Shown one piece after another: positions 1-6,424 of a DNA stretch of 6,691 nucleotides. The notes beneath the pieces were generated by a model that saw nothing but the letters and a program-made list of their open reading frames with translations, was not told the origin of the DNA and made no database searches. Position 1 is the stretch's first letter, and the number at the start of each line of letters is the position of its first letter. Where the stretch lies: positions 1 through 6,691 of the forward strand of contig CAUZJA010000156.1 in assembly GCA_963579925.1 (NCBI GenBank), given 5' to 3'. The position numbers and the translations under genes were made by a program. Source of the stretch: UBA1151 sp963579925 (GTDB taxonomy: Bacteria > Chloroflexota > Dehalococcoidia > Lucifugimonadales > Lucifugimonadaceae).

Positions 1-30
1 ATCGAGATTGACGCGATCGCGGTTAGATAA
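1..30 (+). CDS. Possible C-terminal end of an upstream plus-strand gene (partial)
   Basis: Frame 1 is open from the window edge to a TAA at 28-30 and reads IEIDAIAVR. The alternation of hydrophobic and charged residues is compatible with the end of a real protein. A hairpin overlapping the stop codon (29-49) and a second one at 48-66 would fit the 3' end of a transcript. Nine residues are too few to name a family, and a chance open frame cannot be excluded. If real, this gene converges on the RraA-like gene at 251-991. Confidence 0.3.
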   Translation: MEIDAIAVR

Positions 31-66
31 TGCCTGCCTGACGGGCATTTAGCGCGGGGCGCTGAA
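29..66 (+). terminator. Two abutting hairpins, possible transcription terminator
   Basis: The first hairpin pairs AATGCC (29-34) with GGCATT (44-49) around a 9-nt loop and is followed by only three T residues. The second pairs TTTAGCGC (48-55) with GCGCTGAA (59-66) across a 3-nt GGG loop, with one T·G wobble. They share bases 48-49, so they would compete at the edge. The site directly after a possible stop codon suggests termination, but neither has a proper U-tract. They could equally be part of the repeat-rich spacer. Confidence 0.3.
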
Positions 67-250
67 GGGCGAATCCCACGATGCTGTCACGCGATTGCCT
101 GGCACCGTAGGGGTGCCCCTTGTGGGTACCCGGCTGTTGGATGACTGGCGTTCGCGAAACGAGGGCAACCACAAGGGTTGCCCCTACGCGTGATGCCACA
201 ACGCGGTGCGCCACGGAATCAAATGGTGCGGGCGCAGGCCATGCGGCGCC
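31..250. other. Non-coding spacer rich in inverted repeats
   Basis: No convincing gene was found here. Besides the hairpins at 29-66 and the REPIN-like element at 106-188, a GC-only stem GGCGC (231-235)/GCGCC (246-250) lies directly after the stop codon of the RraA-like gene as read on the minus strand. It is followed there by a short ATTT but no real U-tract, so it is at best a weak terminator for that gene. The 63-codon minus-strand frame across 23-214 simply reads through the repeats and looks like no protein. Confidence 0.6.
106..188. repeat. REPIN-like element: inverted pair of GTAG-headed hairpins
   Basis: GTAG at 107-110 is followed at once by a hairpin at 111-131, with stem arms 111-118 and 124-131, one G·T pair and loop cttgt. 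After a 31-bp spacer (132-162) comes a second hairpin at 163-183, with a perfect 8-bp stem GGGCAACC/GGTTGCCC and loop acaag, ending in CTAC at 184-187. CTAC reads as GTAG on the other strand. The two 26-bp outer arms (106-131 and 163-188) match at 21 of 26 positions as inverted repeats. A GTAG tetranucleotide 5' of a hairpin is the known signature of REP sequences acted on by RAYT (TnpA-REP) Y1 transposases, and inverted doublets are called REPINs. No transposase lies in the window, so mobility is inferred. Similar GGGCAACC...GGTTGCCCCTACG strings are familiar from Chloroflexota intergenic DNA, from memory only. Confidence 0.6.
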
Positions 251-991
251 TTAACCCTGGCGCTTTTTCCACTCCGCGTGGAGGCGATTTGTTTCTTCGT
301 TGAACGGGTATAACGACTTGGGCGAGATGCCTTCGCGCTGGGTATGCTCGATTAGCGCTTCCTCAACCTCATCGTGGTGCTCAGCCTCGTCGATGATCTC
401 TGCGGCGAGTTGCGAAGGCAGAACTACGATACCGTCGTCATCACCCATGATGATATCGCCAGGCCACACCAGTACGCCGCCGCACGCGACCGGCTCGTTG
501 ACTTCATACGGCATGATGAACGGCTCGCCAACCGTTGGGGTGCTACCGCCCGCGAACACGGGAAAGCCATACTGGATGACCTTATGGCCGTCCCGCACAC
601 CACCATCCGTCACCAGTCCAGCCGCCTTTTGGGTGAGGATGCGTGAGAAGACCACGTCACCGCCCGTAGAAGTACCGCTCATCCCCATCGCATCGCCAAC
701 AAACACATCACCCGGCTTGAGCGCTTCAAGCGCCCGCCAGCGAGGCGTCTCATTCCACCCCTCACCGTGTTCGCCGGTGGCAACTCGTTCTCCAAGGTCC
801 GGACGTGATGGCAGGTACCGGAGCGTGACTGCTCGACCAACCATTCGGCGGCCTTTCGCCAGGCTGTGGACGCCCTCCATGTAGACCTTGTCGTAACCCC
901 GTCGCAGCAGCTGACCCAACACGGTTGCGTTCGACACGTTTCGTAGTCGTTCAATCAGCTCGTCTGATACCTGTGCGGTCGGTTCTGCCAC
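251..991 (-). CDS. RraA/HMG-aldolase-fold protein, probable class II pyruvate aldolase or oxaloacetate decarboxylase
   Basis: 246 residues, cytosolic, with no signal peptide or membrane segment. The core matches the RraA/MenG-like family (COG0684). It includes a KPGDVFVGDA segment (92-101), a glycine-rich stretch (GMSGTSTGGD, 103-112), VTDGGVRDG (127-135), PVFAGGSTPT (144-153) and VWPGDIIMGDDDGIVVLP (175-192). D112 is followed by exactly 20 residues and then R133-D134. This is the D-X20-R-D motif known in 4-hydroxy-4-methyl-2-oxoglutarate/4-carboxy-4-hydroxy-2-oxoadipate aldolases, where these residues hold the divalent metal and pyruvate enolate. The activity is therefore inferred to be a metal-dependent retro-aldol or beta-decarboxylation yielding pyruvate; the true substrate is unknown. 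It is longer than E. coli RraA (161 aa), with an insert near residues 61-85 and a charged C-terminal tail from about 200, as in other long family members. The start is GTG at 991-989, chosen because AGGAGG (1004-999) lies 7 nt upstream. It stands alone, divergent from mobA. Regulation of RNase E is unlikely to be its role. Confidence 0.88.
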   Translation of the reverse strand: MAEPTAQVSDELIERLRNVSNATVLGQLLRRGYDKVYMEGVHSLAKGRRMVGRAVTLRYLPSRPDLGERVATGEHGEGWNETPRWRALEALKPGDVFVGDAMGMSGTSTGGDVVFSRILTQKAAGLVTDGGVRDGHKVIQYGFPVFAGGSTPTVGEPFIMPYEVNEPVACGGVLVWPGDIIMGDDDGIVVLPSQLAAEIIDEAEHHDEVEEALIEHTQREGISPKSLYPFNEETNRLHAEWKKRQG

Positions 992-998
992 GTCGTTT

Positions 999-1004
999 CC
1001 TCCT
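999..1004 (-). promoter_or_regulatory. Consensus Shine-Dalgarno AGGAGG for the RraA-like gene
   Basis: AGGAGG, read on the minus strand, lies 7 nt before the GTG codon at 991-989. It is the clearest ribosome binding site in the window and settles the non-ATG start. Confidence 0.85.
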
Positions 1005-1031
1005 GTGTTCTCAATATTTCAAGCGGCGCTC

Positions 1032-1060
1032 AGTATATGTGGTCGCCCAACGGGCTTCCA
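1032..1060 (-). promoter_or_regulatory. Candidate promoter of the RraA-like gene
   Basis: On the minus strand TATACT (1037-1032) matches the -10 consensus at five of six bases. TGGAAG (1060-1055), 17 bp upstream, is a weak -35 with three of six bases. Transcription would begin near 1025, giving a leader of about 33 nt that contains the AGGAGG site. The spacer contains a small GCCC-aac-GGGC inverted repeat (1045-1055) that could be incidental. This is inferred from consensus alone. Confidence 0.45.
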
Positions 1061-1066
1061 CAAATC

Positions 1067-1087
1067 CCCTCTCCCATCGGGAGAGGG
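1067..1087. repeat. Perfect 9-bp hairpin (CCCTCTCCC/GGGAGAGGG)
   Basis: CCCTCTCCC (1067-1075) and GGGAGAGGG (1079-1087) are exact reverse complements separated by the 3-nt loop atc. The hairpin lies between two divergent genes, just upstream of the candidate -35 for the RraA-like gene, and has no T-run on either side. A terminator role is therefore unlikely. From memory, CCCTCTCCC-type hairpins are dispersed in intergenic DNA of many uncultured bacteria, so a dispersed repeat is the likeliest reading. A regulator operator is the alternative. Confidence 0.5.
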
Positions 1088-1183
1088 AGAGTACGAGGGA
1101 GCGTCTGAATGTCGGCCACGCCACATCAACCCAACGACCGGGAGACCACGCTAAATCGACCTCGCATGGCCCTTTCGACTGGC

Positions 1184-1230
1184 CTATGGGACAGAGATCA
1201 CGCGCTAGATTCGGCTATGGGCGCTAGACT
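1184..1230 (+). promoter_or_regulatory. Paired direct repeats before mobA, candidate promoter or operator
   Basis: GCGCTAGA occurs at 1202-1209 and again at 1221-1228, 19 bp start to start, and CTATGGG occurs at 1184-1190 and 1215-1221. Each GCGCTAGA copy contains a -10-like hexamer (TAGATT at 1206-1211, TAGACT at 1225-1230; four of six bases each). No acceptable -35 was found for either. The second hexamer ends 6 nt before the mobA ATG, which would give a leaderless transcript. A local duplication with no function is also possible. Confidence 0.3.
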
Positions 1231-1236
1231 TGTTTG

Positions 1237-1896
1237 ATGTCTGGAATCACAGGAATCATCATCGCCGGTGGCCGGTCTTCACGACTGGGCCAGTCGAAGC
1301 CGCTCCTTAGAGTAGGCGGTCAGCTCATGCTGGCCCGAATTGCGGCGGCCTTGGGAAAAGTGTGCGAAGAGACGATTCTGGTTGTTCGATCTGATCAGGA
1401 TGACGCTGTCGCAGACACGGCGCTGAAACTCCGAATGCACGTAGTGTCAGACAACTTTGACGATACTGGACCGATGGGCGGGATTGAAGCTGGGCTGCGG
1501 GCTGCGACCACCGATTTCGCGTTCGTCACCGGCGCCGACCACCCATTTGTGTCATACGAACTCATCACCGCGCTGAGCGAACTTTCCGCTGGCTACGACG
1601 CGGTGGTCCCGGAGATCGGCGAGTTACTTCAGCCATTGCAATCGCTGTACCGGAGATCGTTGGCCGATGAGATTACGGCAGCGCTAGAAGCAGAGCAGCG
1701 TTCGCCAATGAACTTCCTACGGGGCCTAATCGATGTGGACCGCGCACTGGTGTACCCGGAGACCAGCGCCCGTGCACTTGATAGCGATTTGCGGACATTC
1801 ACGGATATCGACACGCCGGATGATCTGACACGCGCCCGCGCAATGCTAAAAAAGTCAGAAGTGATCAGGCCGGATATCCGCGGAACGGGCATCTAG
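1237..1896 (+). CDS. mobA: MobA-type molybdenum cofactor guanylyltransferase
   Basis: 219 residues, cytosolic, a nucleotidyltransferase with a Rossmann-like GT-A fold. The family transfers GMP from GTP to molybdopterin bound to molybdenum, making the guanine dinucleotide cofactor. The N-terminal signature IIIAGGRSSRLGQSKPLL (7-24) is the nucleotide-binding loop, with conserved R16, G18 and K21. GPMGGIEAGL (78-87) is the second conserved loop. TGADHPF (98-104) supplies the metal-binding D101. QPLQSLYRRS (132-141) and the C-terminal FTDIDTPDDL (188-197) are also typical of MobA. Length fits the family (about 190-220). A related CTP-using MocA or another sugar-nucleotide-like transferase cannot be fully excluded, but the QPL-LYRR and DIDTPDDL signatures favour MobA. 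ATG at 1237 is chosen over the TTG directly before it. No Shine-Dalgarno is visible, so the mRNA may be leaderless. No other cofactor-synthesis gene is nearby. Its stop lies 13 nt from the stop of the convergent permease gene. Confidence 0.88.
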   Translation: MSGITGIIIAGGRSSRLGQSKPLLRVGGQLMLARIAAALGKVCEETILVVRSDQDDAVADTALKLRMHVVSDNFDDTGPMGGIEAGLRAATTDFAFVTGADHPFVSYELITALSELSAGYDAVVPEIGELLQPLQSLYRRSLADEITAALEAEQRSPMNFLRGLIDVDRALVYPETSARALDSDLRTFTDIDTPDDLTRARAMLKKSEVIRPDIRGTGI

Positions 1897-1909
1897 TCCG
1901 CCGGAACGC

Positions 1910-4900
1910 TTACTCGTACCGCAGCGCCTCTGACGGGTAGATCTGCGATGCCTGGCGGGCGGGCCAGTATGTGGTGATCATGGCGAAAGCCCAGGCGATT
2001 GCCACGATGGCCATCATATTCAGCCACGGCACATGGAACTTCAGGCCTTCAATATCTTTGCCAATCTCCTGGACGATGTTGTAGGAGATCATCGATCCAA
2101 GACCAATCCCAATGCCGATTCCCAACAGCGCTATCACTGTCGACTCAATCAGGAACCCAGCCTGGATCATCCAGCCCTTGTAGCCGATTGCTCGCATCAT
2201 CCCAATCGACTGTCGACGCTCGACAACTGCTCTGAATGAGATCACACCCAGACTGGCCATTCCAACCAGCAAACCCAGCCCCATGAAGCCCTGGAAGAGC
2301 AAATTGAACGCGTCGCCCTGCTCCTGATTCTGCCTGATCAAGAACTGCGCTGAATCGGCCTCCATGCTGTTGTCCAGGAATACCGTTTCCAGCTTCCCCG
2401 CAATCTCGTCTGCTCGTGCTGGGTCTGTCAGTCTGAACTGATAAATAGTGAACGGTACCGGCACACCGGCGACTTCTTGAAGCAATGGGGCTGCGGAGAA
2501 CACGGTCGCTATGGCGTTGCGATCACCGAACTCTTCTCCAGACGCGTCCAGGACATTCGCAAGGTTATCCATATAGGCGATGATCTTCCGCTCCGTGATC
2601 TCGCCACGCCCGCCGGCTGCGCGGATTTGCACCGTGATGGATTCGACATCTTCTTCGCTCTCGGTCGAAATACCATCAACCGTGAACTGCTCTGACTGTG
2701 GGCCAGCGAATCCGCTTGGTGGCGTGATTACCTGACCGTTCATGACGGCCAGCGAGGAGTCGTCCCGCAAGGCTTCCCAAATCTCCGCATCCGTCGTTCC
2801 ATATGCGTGATCCCAGTGGGTGAATTCGATAAGGCTGGTGCGCAGGTACTCGTCATCCAGTCCGCGAACTACTATGGGCTTGAACGCGATCTCCTCGGCT
2901 TCATTCTGCCTTGCCTCACCCCGAATTTGGCCTGTGCGGGAGATCACTTCGAAATCGGAAGCCGAAATCTCTGCCGATGCAGCGATGGCCGCATCAAGAT
3001 CTACGATCGGTAGATCTCGGCTCGTTGTGCCACGGATGTCGTAGCCGCCCGTCACCCGGTCGGGCTCCTCCTCAAGCACGCTGCCAATGTTGTTGAGAAT
3101 TGCGAACACAATGAGCGTGAAGATAACCAGAGAGAACATAGCTATGGTCAATCCGGTGCGGAATTTTGCCGCGAGCGGATACGCGATTGACGTTCTGATA
3201 ACCGGCTTCATCGAGCCAAATGGGCCAAGCCCCCGCTCGAGAATCATCGATAGCGTTTCTGCGTTGTTCATGACGACGAACACGGCTGATCCGACCATGA
3301 AAACACCCGAGAGTATGAACATCTCGAAGTCACCTTCAATCTCGCCAGTCAGCCAGTTCAGGGAATCGAACGGCAACGACCAGAAGATGAGTACTAATCC
3401 ACCGGAGATTGTGTACGACACCTGAGAAGCCCTGACGCGCAGTCGACCGGACCTTCTGAAGAGCCATCCAACCACCTGGCCAACACCGATCAAGAAGAGG
3501 CTCGCGCCAATCGCCCACACTGCGGCCTGCCCACCGTCGATTCCTGAGAGCGCCACCAGAACACCCGTGATAAGCGCCGGTGCACCAATGCGGTTCCACG
3601 GCTGAATCAGTTGCCATATTGAGATCACGATTCGAATTATCCAAACGATAGGCAAGAAGAAGGAATAGATCAATAGCCACCCAGCCCCTTTAGGTTGAGC
3701 AACGCGTTTTCGTCTTTTTTGAATAACCCCTATTCCCACCGTCGCGATCATAATCGGTGTCAACTGCGTTAGGCCCATGATGATCCACCAAAACCCAATC
3801 GATACGGCGGCCCCGTACGATCGAAAAATCCGATGTTCGTTGGTCTTCGCAAGAAATCCGAATACGACGACAGCAATAACTACGAAGCCTATGGCATATA
3901 AAAGTGCATCCCTACGTTTTCGCCCCTCACCCCAATCTCGCGCCAACATCTCCTCGTAGACGATATGAATCGGCGTAATAAGCGCCCAGCCAATGTTCTG
4001 GAAACGTCTGCTCAGCGAACGCGTCCGAGGCCGCACAAGCTCTTCAGGCAGCCCACGTATCGCAGTCACAATCGTCAGCTTGCTAACCCTGTAGGCCGAC
4101 ACCGCAACCGTCATCAACGTCAGCAGTACACCTGAGCAGAACGCCACAACAATAGATGCTGTTGAAATGCTTGGGCGAACCCTGAACGCGCTCTCGTCAG
4201 TCGCAAATATGGAGTTCATGATCGTAACCAGCAGGAACGCCGCCAGGATCCCGAGCAATGTGCCCGCCAGACCAGCGAGAAGTGCGTAGGCCGAACCCTC
4301 AAACGTGAACATTCGCACCAGATGCCCGCGCTTCGTACCAATCGCGCGGGCCATCCCCATCTCCTGCTCTCGGGCACCCGCGAGCATCACGAACACCAGG
4401 AAGATGAGTAGCAGGCCCACGATGATGGAGAAGGAGCCAAAAACCATAAAGAAGAGGGTAAAGGTGGTTCCCACGAGTTCCGCGATCTCAACCAGGAAGG
4501 CCTTGATGTCCGTGACCCGCAACACCGGAAGCTCCAATGCGAGAGGGAGCGCCTGAACGGCCTGCTCACGGAACCCTGCCTCTTCAAGCCCGGCCACCAC
4601 CGCCACTGCCACACCATCGTCTGCCATCAACACGGCAAATTTGTCGCTGCGATCAGGCTTCCGCAACTCGCCTGCCAATTCGGTCAGGTCGTCAGCAAGT
4701 CCGCCGGAAATGCCTGCAGTCTCCAGACGTGCATCAATCGCATCCGCAATCTCATCACCCTTGAGTACATCGAAAAGCTGATCAGCAATGTCTGTACGTA
4801 TGAACTTCAGCCTGAGATCGTCCGTGACCTCATCAGATAGATCGAGCCCTCCCAGGACATCGCCTCTATTCGAGATATCAACCCGGTTGAACTGCCCTTC

Positions 4901-5641
4901 CCTGTCCATGATCCGCTGCATCTCTGGCAGCCCCATGAGAACACGTGGATCGGTGGACGCCAGCCCCCCACGCTCAAGCACATCACGCACAACGAACTCG
5001 TGGCGCCCGGTGGGCGTGACGATGAATACACTGTCCCCGGCCACAGCGGCAACATTTCGCGCCGTATCAACGTTGATATAGATCTCGCCCGGCGCAAGTT
5101 GGCTCAAAGTTACAGTGGAGCCATCAGTGGACTTCAGTTCACCAAAATCATTCGCCGCAACCACCTCAAACCCACGAACGTCAGCACGCGCCTCCGTACG
5201 TCCAGAGCTCGGATTGGTGATCGGCAGTCTCTCAGTGATCAGCGCCATCACGCCGTCAATACGTTCATCACCGTCCGTCGCGCTCCGAACCAGATCCAGA
5301 TCAGACTGGTCGAGATAGTCGTCGCCAAGGAACGCTAGTGTCGGCGACCTGATAGCTTCGTCGGTGTGTCCAAGGCCATCGACAACTACGAACGACCGGA
5401 TCGAGTTCGTAATCGTGTCTCCAACGCCGAGCGACGCAGCAATGATCATTGTGCTCAGCATCAACCCAACGACAATTAGCGCGGTCTGCGCAGGTCGACG
5501 TGGAATATTGCGCAGTGCGAGCTTCAGAAATACGCGATTGCGAAGCGCTGATGCAGCGATCGCCACGAGAACGACCACCAGGGTAATCGCCATCCCCATG
5601 GCCAGCGGCCCCATTGGAATTACGCCAAATAGTTCATTCAT
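1910..5641 (-). CDS. Giant two-half MacB/FtsX-type ABC transporter permease
   Basis: 1243 residues, inner membrane, partner of the ATPase encoded just upstream. Half 1 has hydrophobic segments at about 11-31 and 51-73, the latter preceded by the typical LALRNIPRRP (41-50). Then come a long extracytoplasmic MacB_PCD-like domain (about 82-388) and an FtsX domain with helices at about 391-422, 450-476 and 494-516. Half 2 repeats this: RTSIAYPLAAKFRTG (816-830), a helix at about 828-850, a second extracytoplasmic domain (about 852-1110), and FtsX helices near 1112-1137, 1163-1190 and 1206-1225. The halves are visibly homologous: MGMARAIGTKRG (428-439) aligns with IGMMRAIGYKGW (1146-1157), the coupling segment facing the ATPase. 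Between them, residues 575-800 hold about eight further hydrophobic stretches not part of the MacB/FtsX core. Family members export lipoproteins, peptides or lipids, or transmit force across the membrane; the substrate here is unknown. The ATG lies 6 nt after the ATPase stop with no strong Shine-Dalgarno, suggesting translational coupling. Helix limits were judged by eye. Confidence 0.9.
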   Translation of the reverse strand: MNELFGVIPMGPLAMGMAITLVVVLVAIAASALRNRVFLKLALRNIPRRPAQTALIVVGLMLSTMIIAASLGVGDTITNSIRSFVVVDGLGHTDEAIRSPTLAFLGDDYLDQSDLDLVRSATDGDERIDGVMALITERLPITNPSSGRTEARADVRGFEVVAANDFGELKSTDGSTVTLSQLAPGEIYINVDTARNVAAVAGDSVFIVTPTGRHEFVVRDVLERGGLASTDPRVLMGLPEMQRIMDREGQFNRVDISNRGDVLGGLDLSDEVTDDLRLKFIRTDIADQLFDVLKGDEIADAIDARLETAGISGGLADDLTELAGELRKPDRSDKFAVLMADDGVAVAVVAGLEEAGFREQAVQALPLALELPVLRVTDIKAFLVEIAELVGTTFTLFFMVFGSFSIIVGLLLIFLVFVMLAGAREQEMGMARAIGTKRGHLVRMFTFEGSAYALLAGLAGTLLGILAAFLLVTIMNSIFATDESAFRVRPSISTASIVVAFCSGVLLTLMTVAVSAYRVSKLTIVTAIRGLPEELVRPRTRSLSRRFQNIGWALITPIHIVYEEMLARDWGEGRKRRDALLYAIGFVVIAVVVFGFLAKTNEHRIFRSYGAAVSIGFWWIIMGLTQLTPIMIATVGIGVIQKRRKRVAQPKGAGWLLIYSFFLPIVWIIRIVISIWQLIQPWNRIGAPALITGVLVALSGIDGGQAAVWAIGASLFLIGVGQVVGWLFRRSGRLRVRASQVSYTISGGLVLIFWSLPFDSLNWLTGEIEGDFEMFILSGVFMVGSAVFVVMNNAETLSMILERGLGPFGSMKPVIRTSIAYPLAAKFRTGLTIAMFSLVIFTLIVFAILNNIGSVLEEEPDRVTGGYDIRGTTSRDLPIVDLDAAIAASAEISASDFEVISRTGQIRGEARQNEAEEIAFKPIVVRGLDDEYLRTSLIEFTHWDHAYGTTDAEIWEALRDDSSLAVMNGQVITPPSGFAGPQSEQFTVDGISTESEEDVESITVQIRAAGGRGEITERKIIAYMDNLANVLDASGEEFGDRNAIATVFSAAPLLQEVAGVPVPFTIYQFRLTDPARADEIAGKLETVFLDNSMEADSAQFLIRQNQEQGDAFNLLFQGFMGLGLLVGMASLGVISFRAVVERRQSIGMMRAIGYKGWMIQAGFLIESTVIALLGIGIGIGLGSMISYNIVQEIGKDIEGLKFHVPWLNMMAIVAIAWAFAMITTYWPARQASQIYPSEALRYE

Positions 5642-5647
5642 ATCTGG

Positions 5648-6370
5648 TTAGTCAGCGGCCTGAGTTTGCGGCGCATCATCAATGATCTCGCCGTCGCTCA
5701 TCCGCACGATTCGGCGTGCAGAACTCGCAACGTCGTCTGAGTGCGTCACCAGCACAAACGTCTGGTTGTTATCACGGTTGAGCTGCGTAATGAGCTCCAT
5801 GATCTCTTGCTCGTTCTCAGAGTCCAGGTTTCCCGTCGGTTCATCAGCCCAGACAATCGCCGGCTCGTTCGCCAGTGCGCGAGCCACAGCAACGCGCTGG
5901 CGTTGCCCACCTGAGAGCGCCGCTGGCTTGTGGTGCGCCCACTCAACCAGCCCAACCTGGTCCAACTTTTCCAGCGCCGTTATGCTTGCCATCTTGCTGC
6001 TCACCCCGGCCACCAGAAGTGATAACTCAACATTCTCCTGGGCACTCAACACTGGGAGCAGGTTGAAGGTCTGGAACACAAACCCCATGGAGCGAGCACG
6101 ATATTCCGATAACTCATCGTCCGTAAGTTCGCTCAAAGACTGGCCGTTGATCTGCACGTCACCAGCGTCAATACCGTCCAGTCCAGACAGGCAGTTCAAA
6201 AGCGTCGTCTTACCGCAGCCGGAAGGTCCCATGACTGCGACGATTTCACCCTTCTGGACTTCAAGGCTGACGCCGCGTAGAGCGTGAACTGAGTCGCTGG
6301 CGGTGCGATATATCTTGTCGATGCTAGCGGCTTCGATTATCGGCTGGGTATCTGATTGCTGTTCAATCAT
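5648..6370 (-). CDS. ABC transporter ATP-binding protein, MacB/LolD family
   Basis: 240 residues from the ATG at 6370-6368, a cytoplasmic ATPase that powers the permease encoded next. All nucleotide-binding motifs are intact: aromatic A-loop Y21, Walker A GPSGCGKT (48-55), Q-loop Q100 in MGFVFQTFNLLP (95-106), signature LSGGQ (152-156), Walker B ending in D176-E177 (AIVWADEP, 171-178), D-loop NLDS (181-184) and switch H210. FVFQ-FNLLP and SAQENVELSLL (109-119) are typical of the MacB/LolD/FtsE group, so the partner is an exporter-like or mechanotransmitting permease. The length matches the family. A TTG at 6394 is an alternative start adding eight residues (MAAGPHAK), but the GAGGAG before it (6400-6395) abuts the codon with no spacing. 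The ATG has only a weak AGGG 12 nt upstream. First gene of a two-gene operon, 6 nt from the permease. No HlyD-like adaptor or outer-membrane partner gene is visible. Confidence 0.93.
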   Translation of the reverse strand: MIEQQSDTQPIIEAASIDKIYRTASDSVHALRGVSLEVQKGEIVAVMGPSGCGKTTLLNCLSGLDGIDAGDVQINGQSLSELTDDELSEYRARSMGFVFQTFNLLPVLSAQENVELSLLVAGVSSKMASITALEKLDQVGLVEWAHHKPAALSGGQRQRVAVARALANEPAIVWADEPTGNLDSENEQEIMELITQLNRDNNQTFVLVTHSDDVASSARRIVRMSDGEIIDDAPQTQAAD

Positions 6371-6400
6371 CTTTGCGTGCGGCCCTGCGGCCAACTCCTC

Positions 6401-6424
6401 GATCTGCTCTGGAATCTGCTCTGG
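6401..6424. repeat. 12-bp tandem duplication upstream of the ATPase gene
   Basis: GATCTGCTCTGG (6401-6412) is followed at once by AATCTGCTCTGG (6413-6424), identical at 11 of 12 bases. On the minus strand it is in frame with the ATPase and would read PEQI-PEQI. The frame is open back to a TAG at 6430-6428 but contains no ATG, GTG or TTG before 6394, so this stretch is probably untranslated leader. Confidence 0.6.

Noticed and set aside
12..21. CGCGATCGCG palindrome resembling the cyanobacterial HIP1 octamer GCGATCGC
   Set aside because: A single copy in moderately GC-rich DNA is expected by chance, and no second copy was noticed in the intergenic regions.
23..214. 63-codon minus-strand open frame over the left intergenic region
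   Set aside because: It reads through the REPIN-like hairpins and has no family resemblance; the DNA is better explained as repeats.
300..884. 194-codon plus-strand open frame
   Set aside because: It lies wholly antisense to the RraA-like gene, is serine/threonine/proline-rich and has no recognisable motif, while the minus-strand frame carries clear family motifs and a strong ribosome binding site.
925..1227. 100-codon plus-strand frame across the divergent promoter region
   Set aside because: It overlaps the start of the RraA-like gene and the 9-bp hairpin, is arginine/serine-rich and ends just before mobA without any recognisable domain.
3336..3680. 114-codon minus-strand frame within the permease, possible sign of a frameshift
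   Set aside because: The permease frame is unbroken across this region with sensible membrane segments, so the alternative frame is a shadow.
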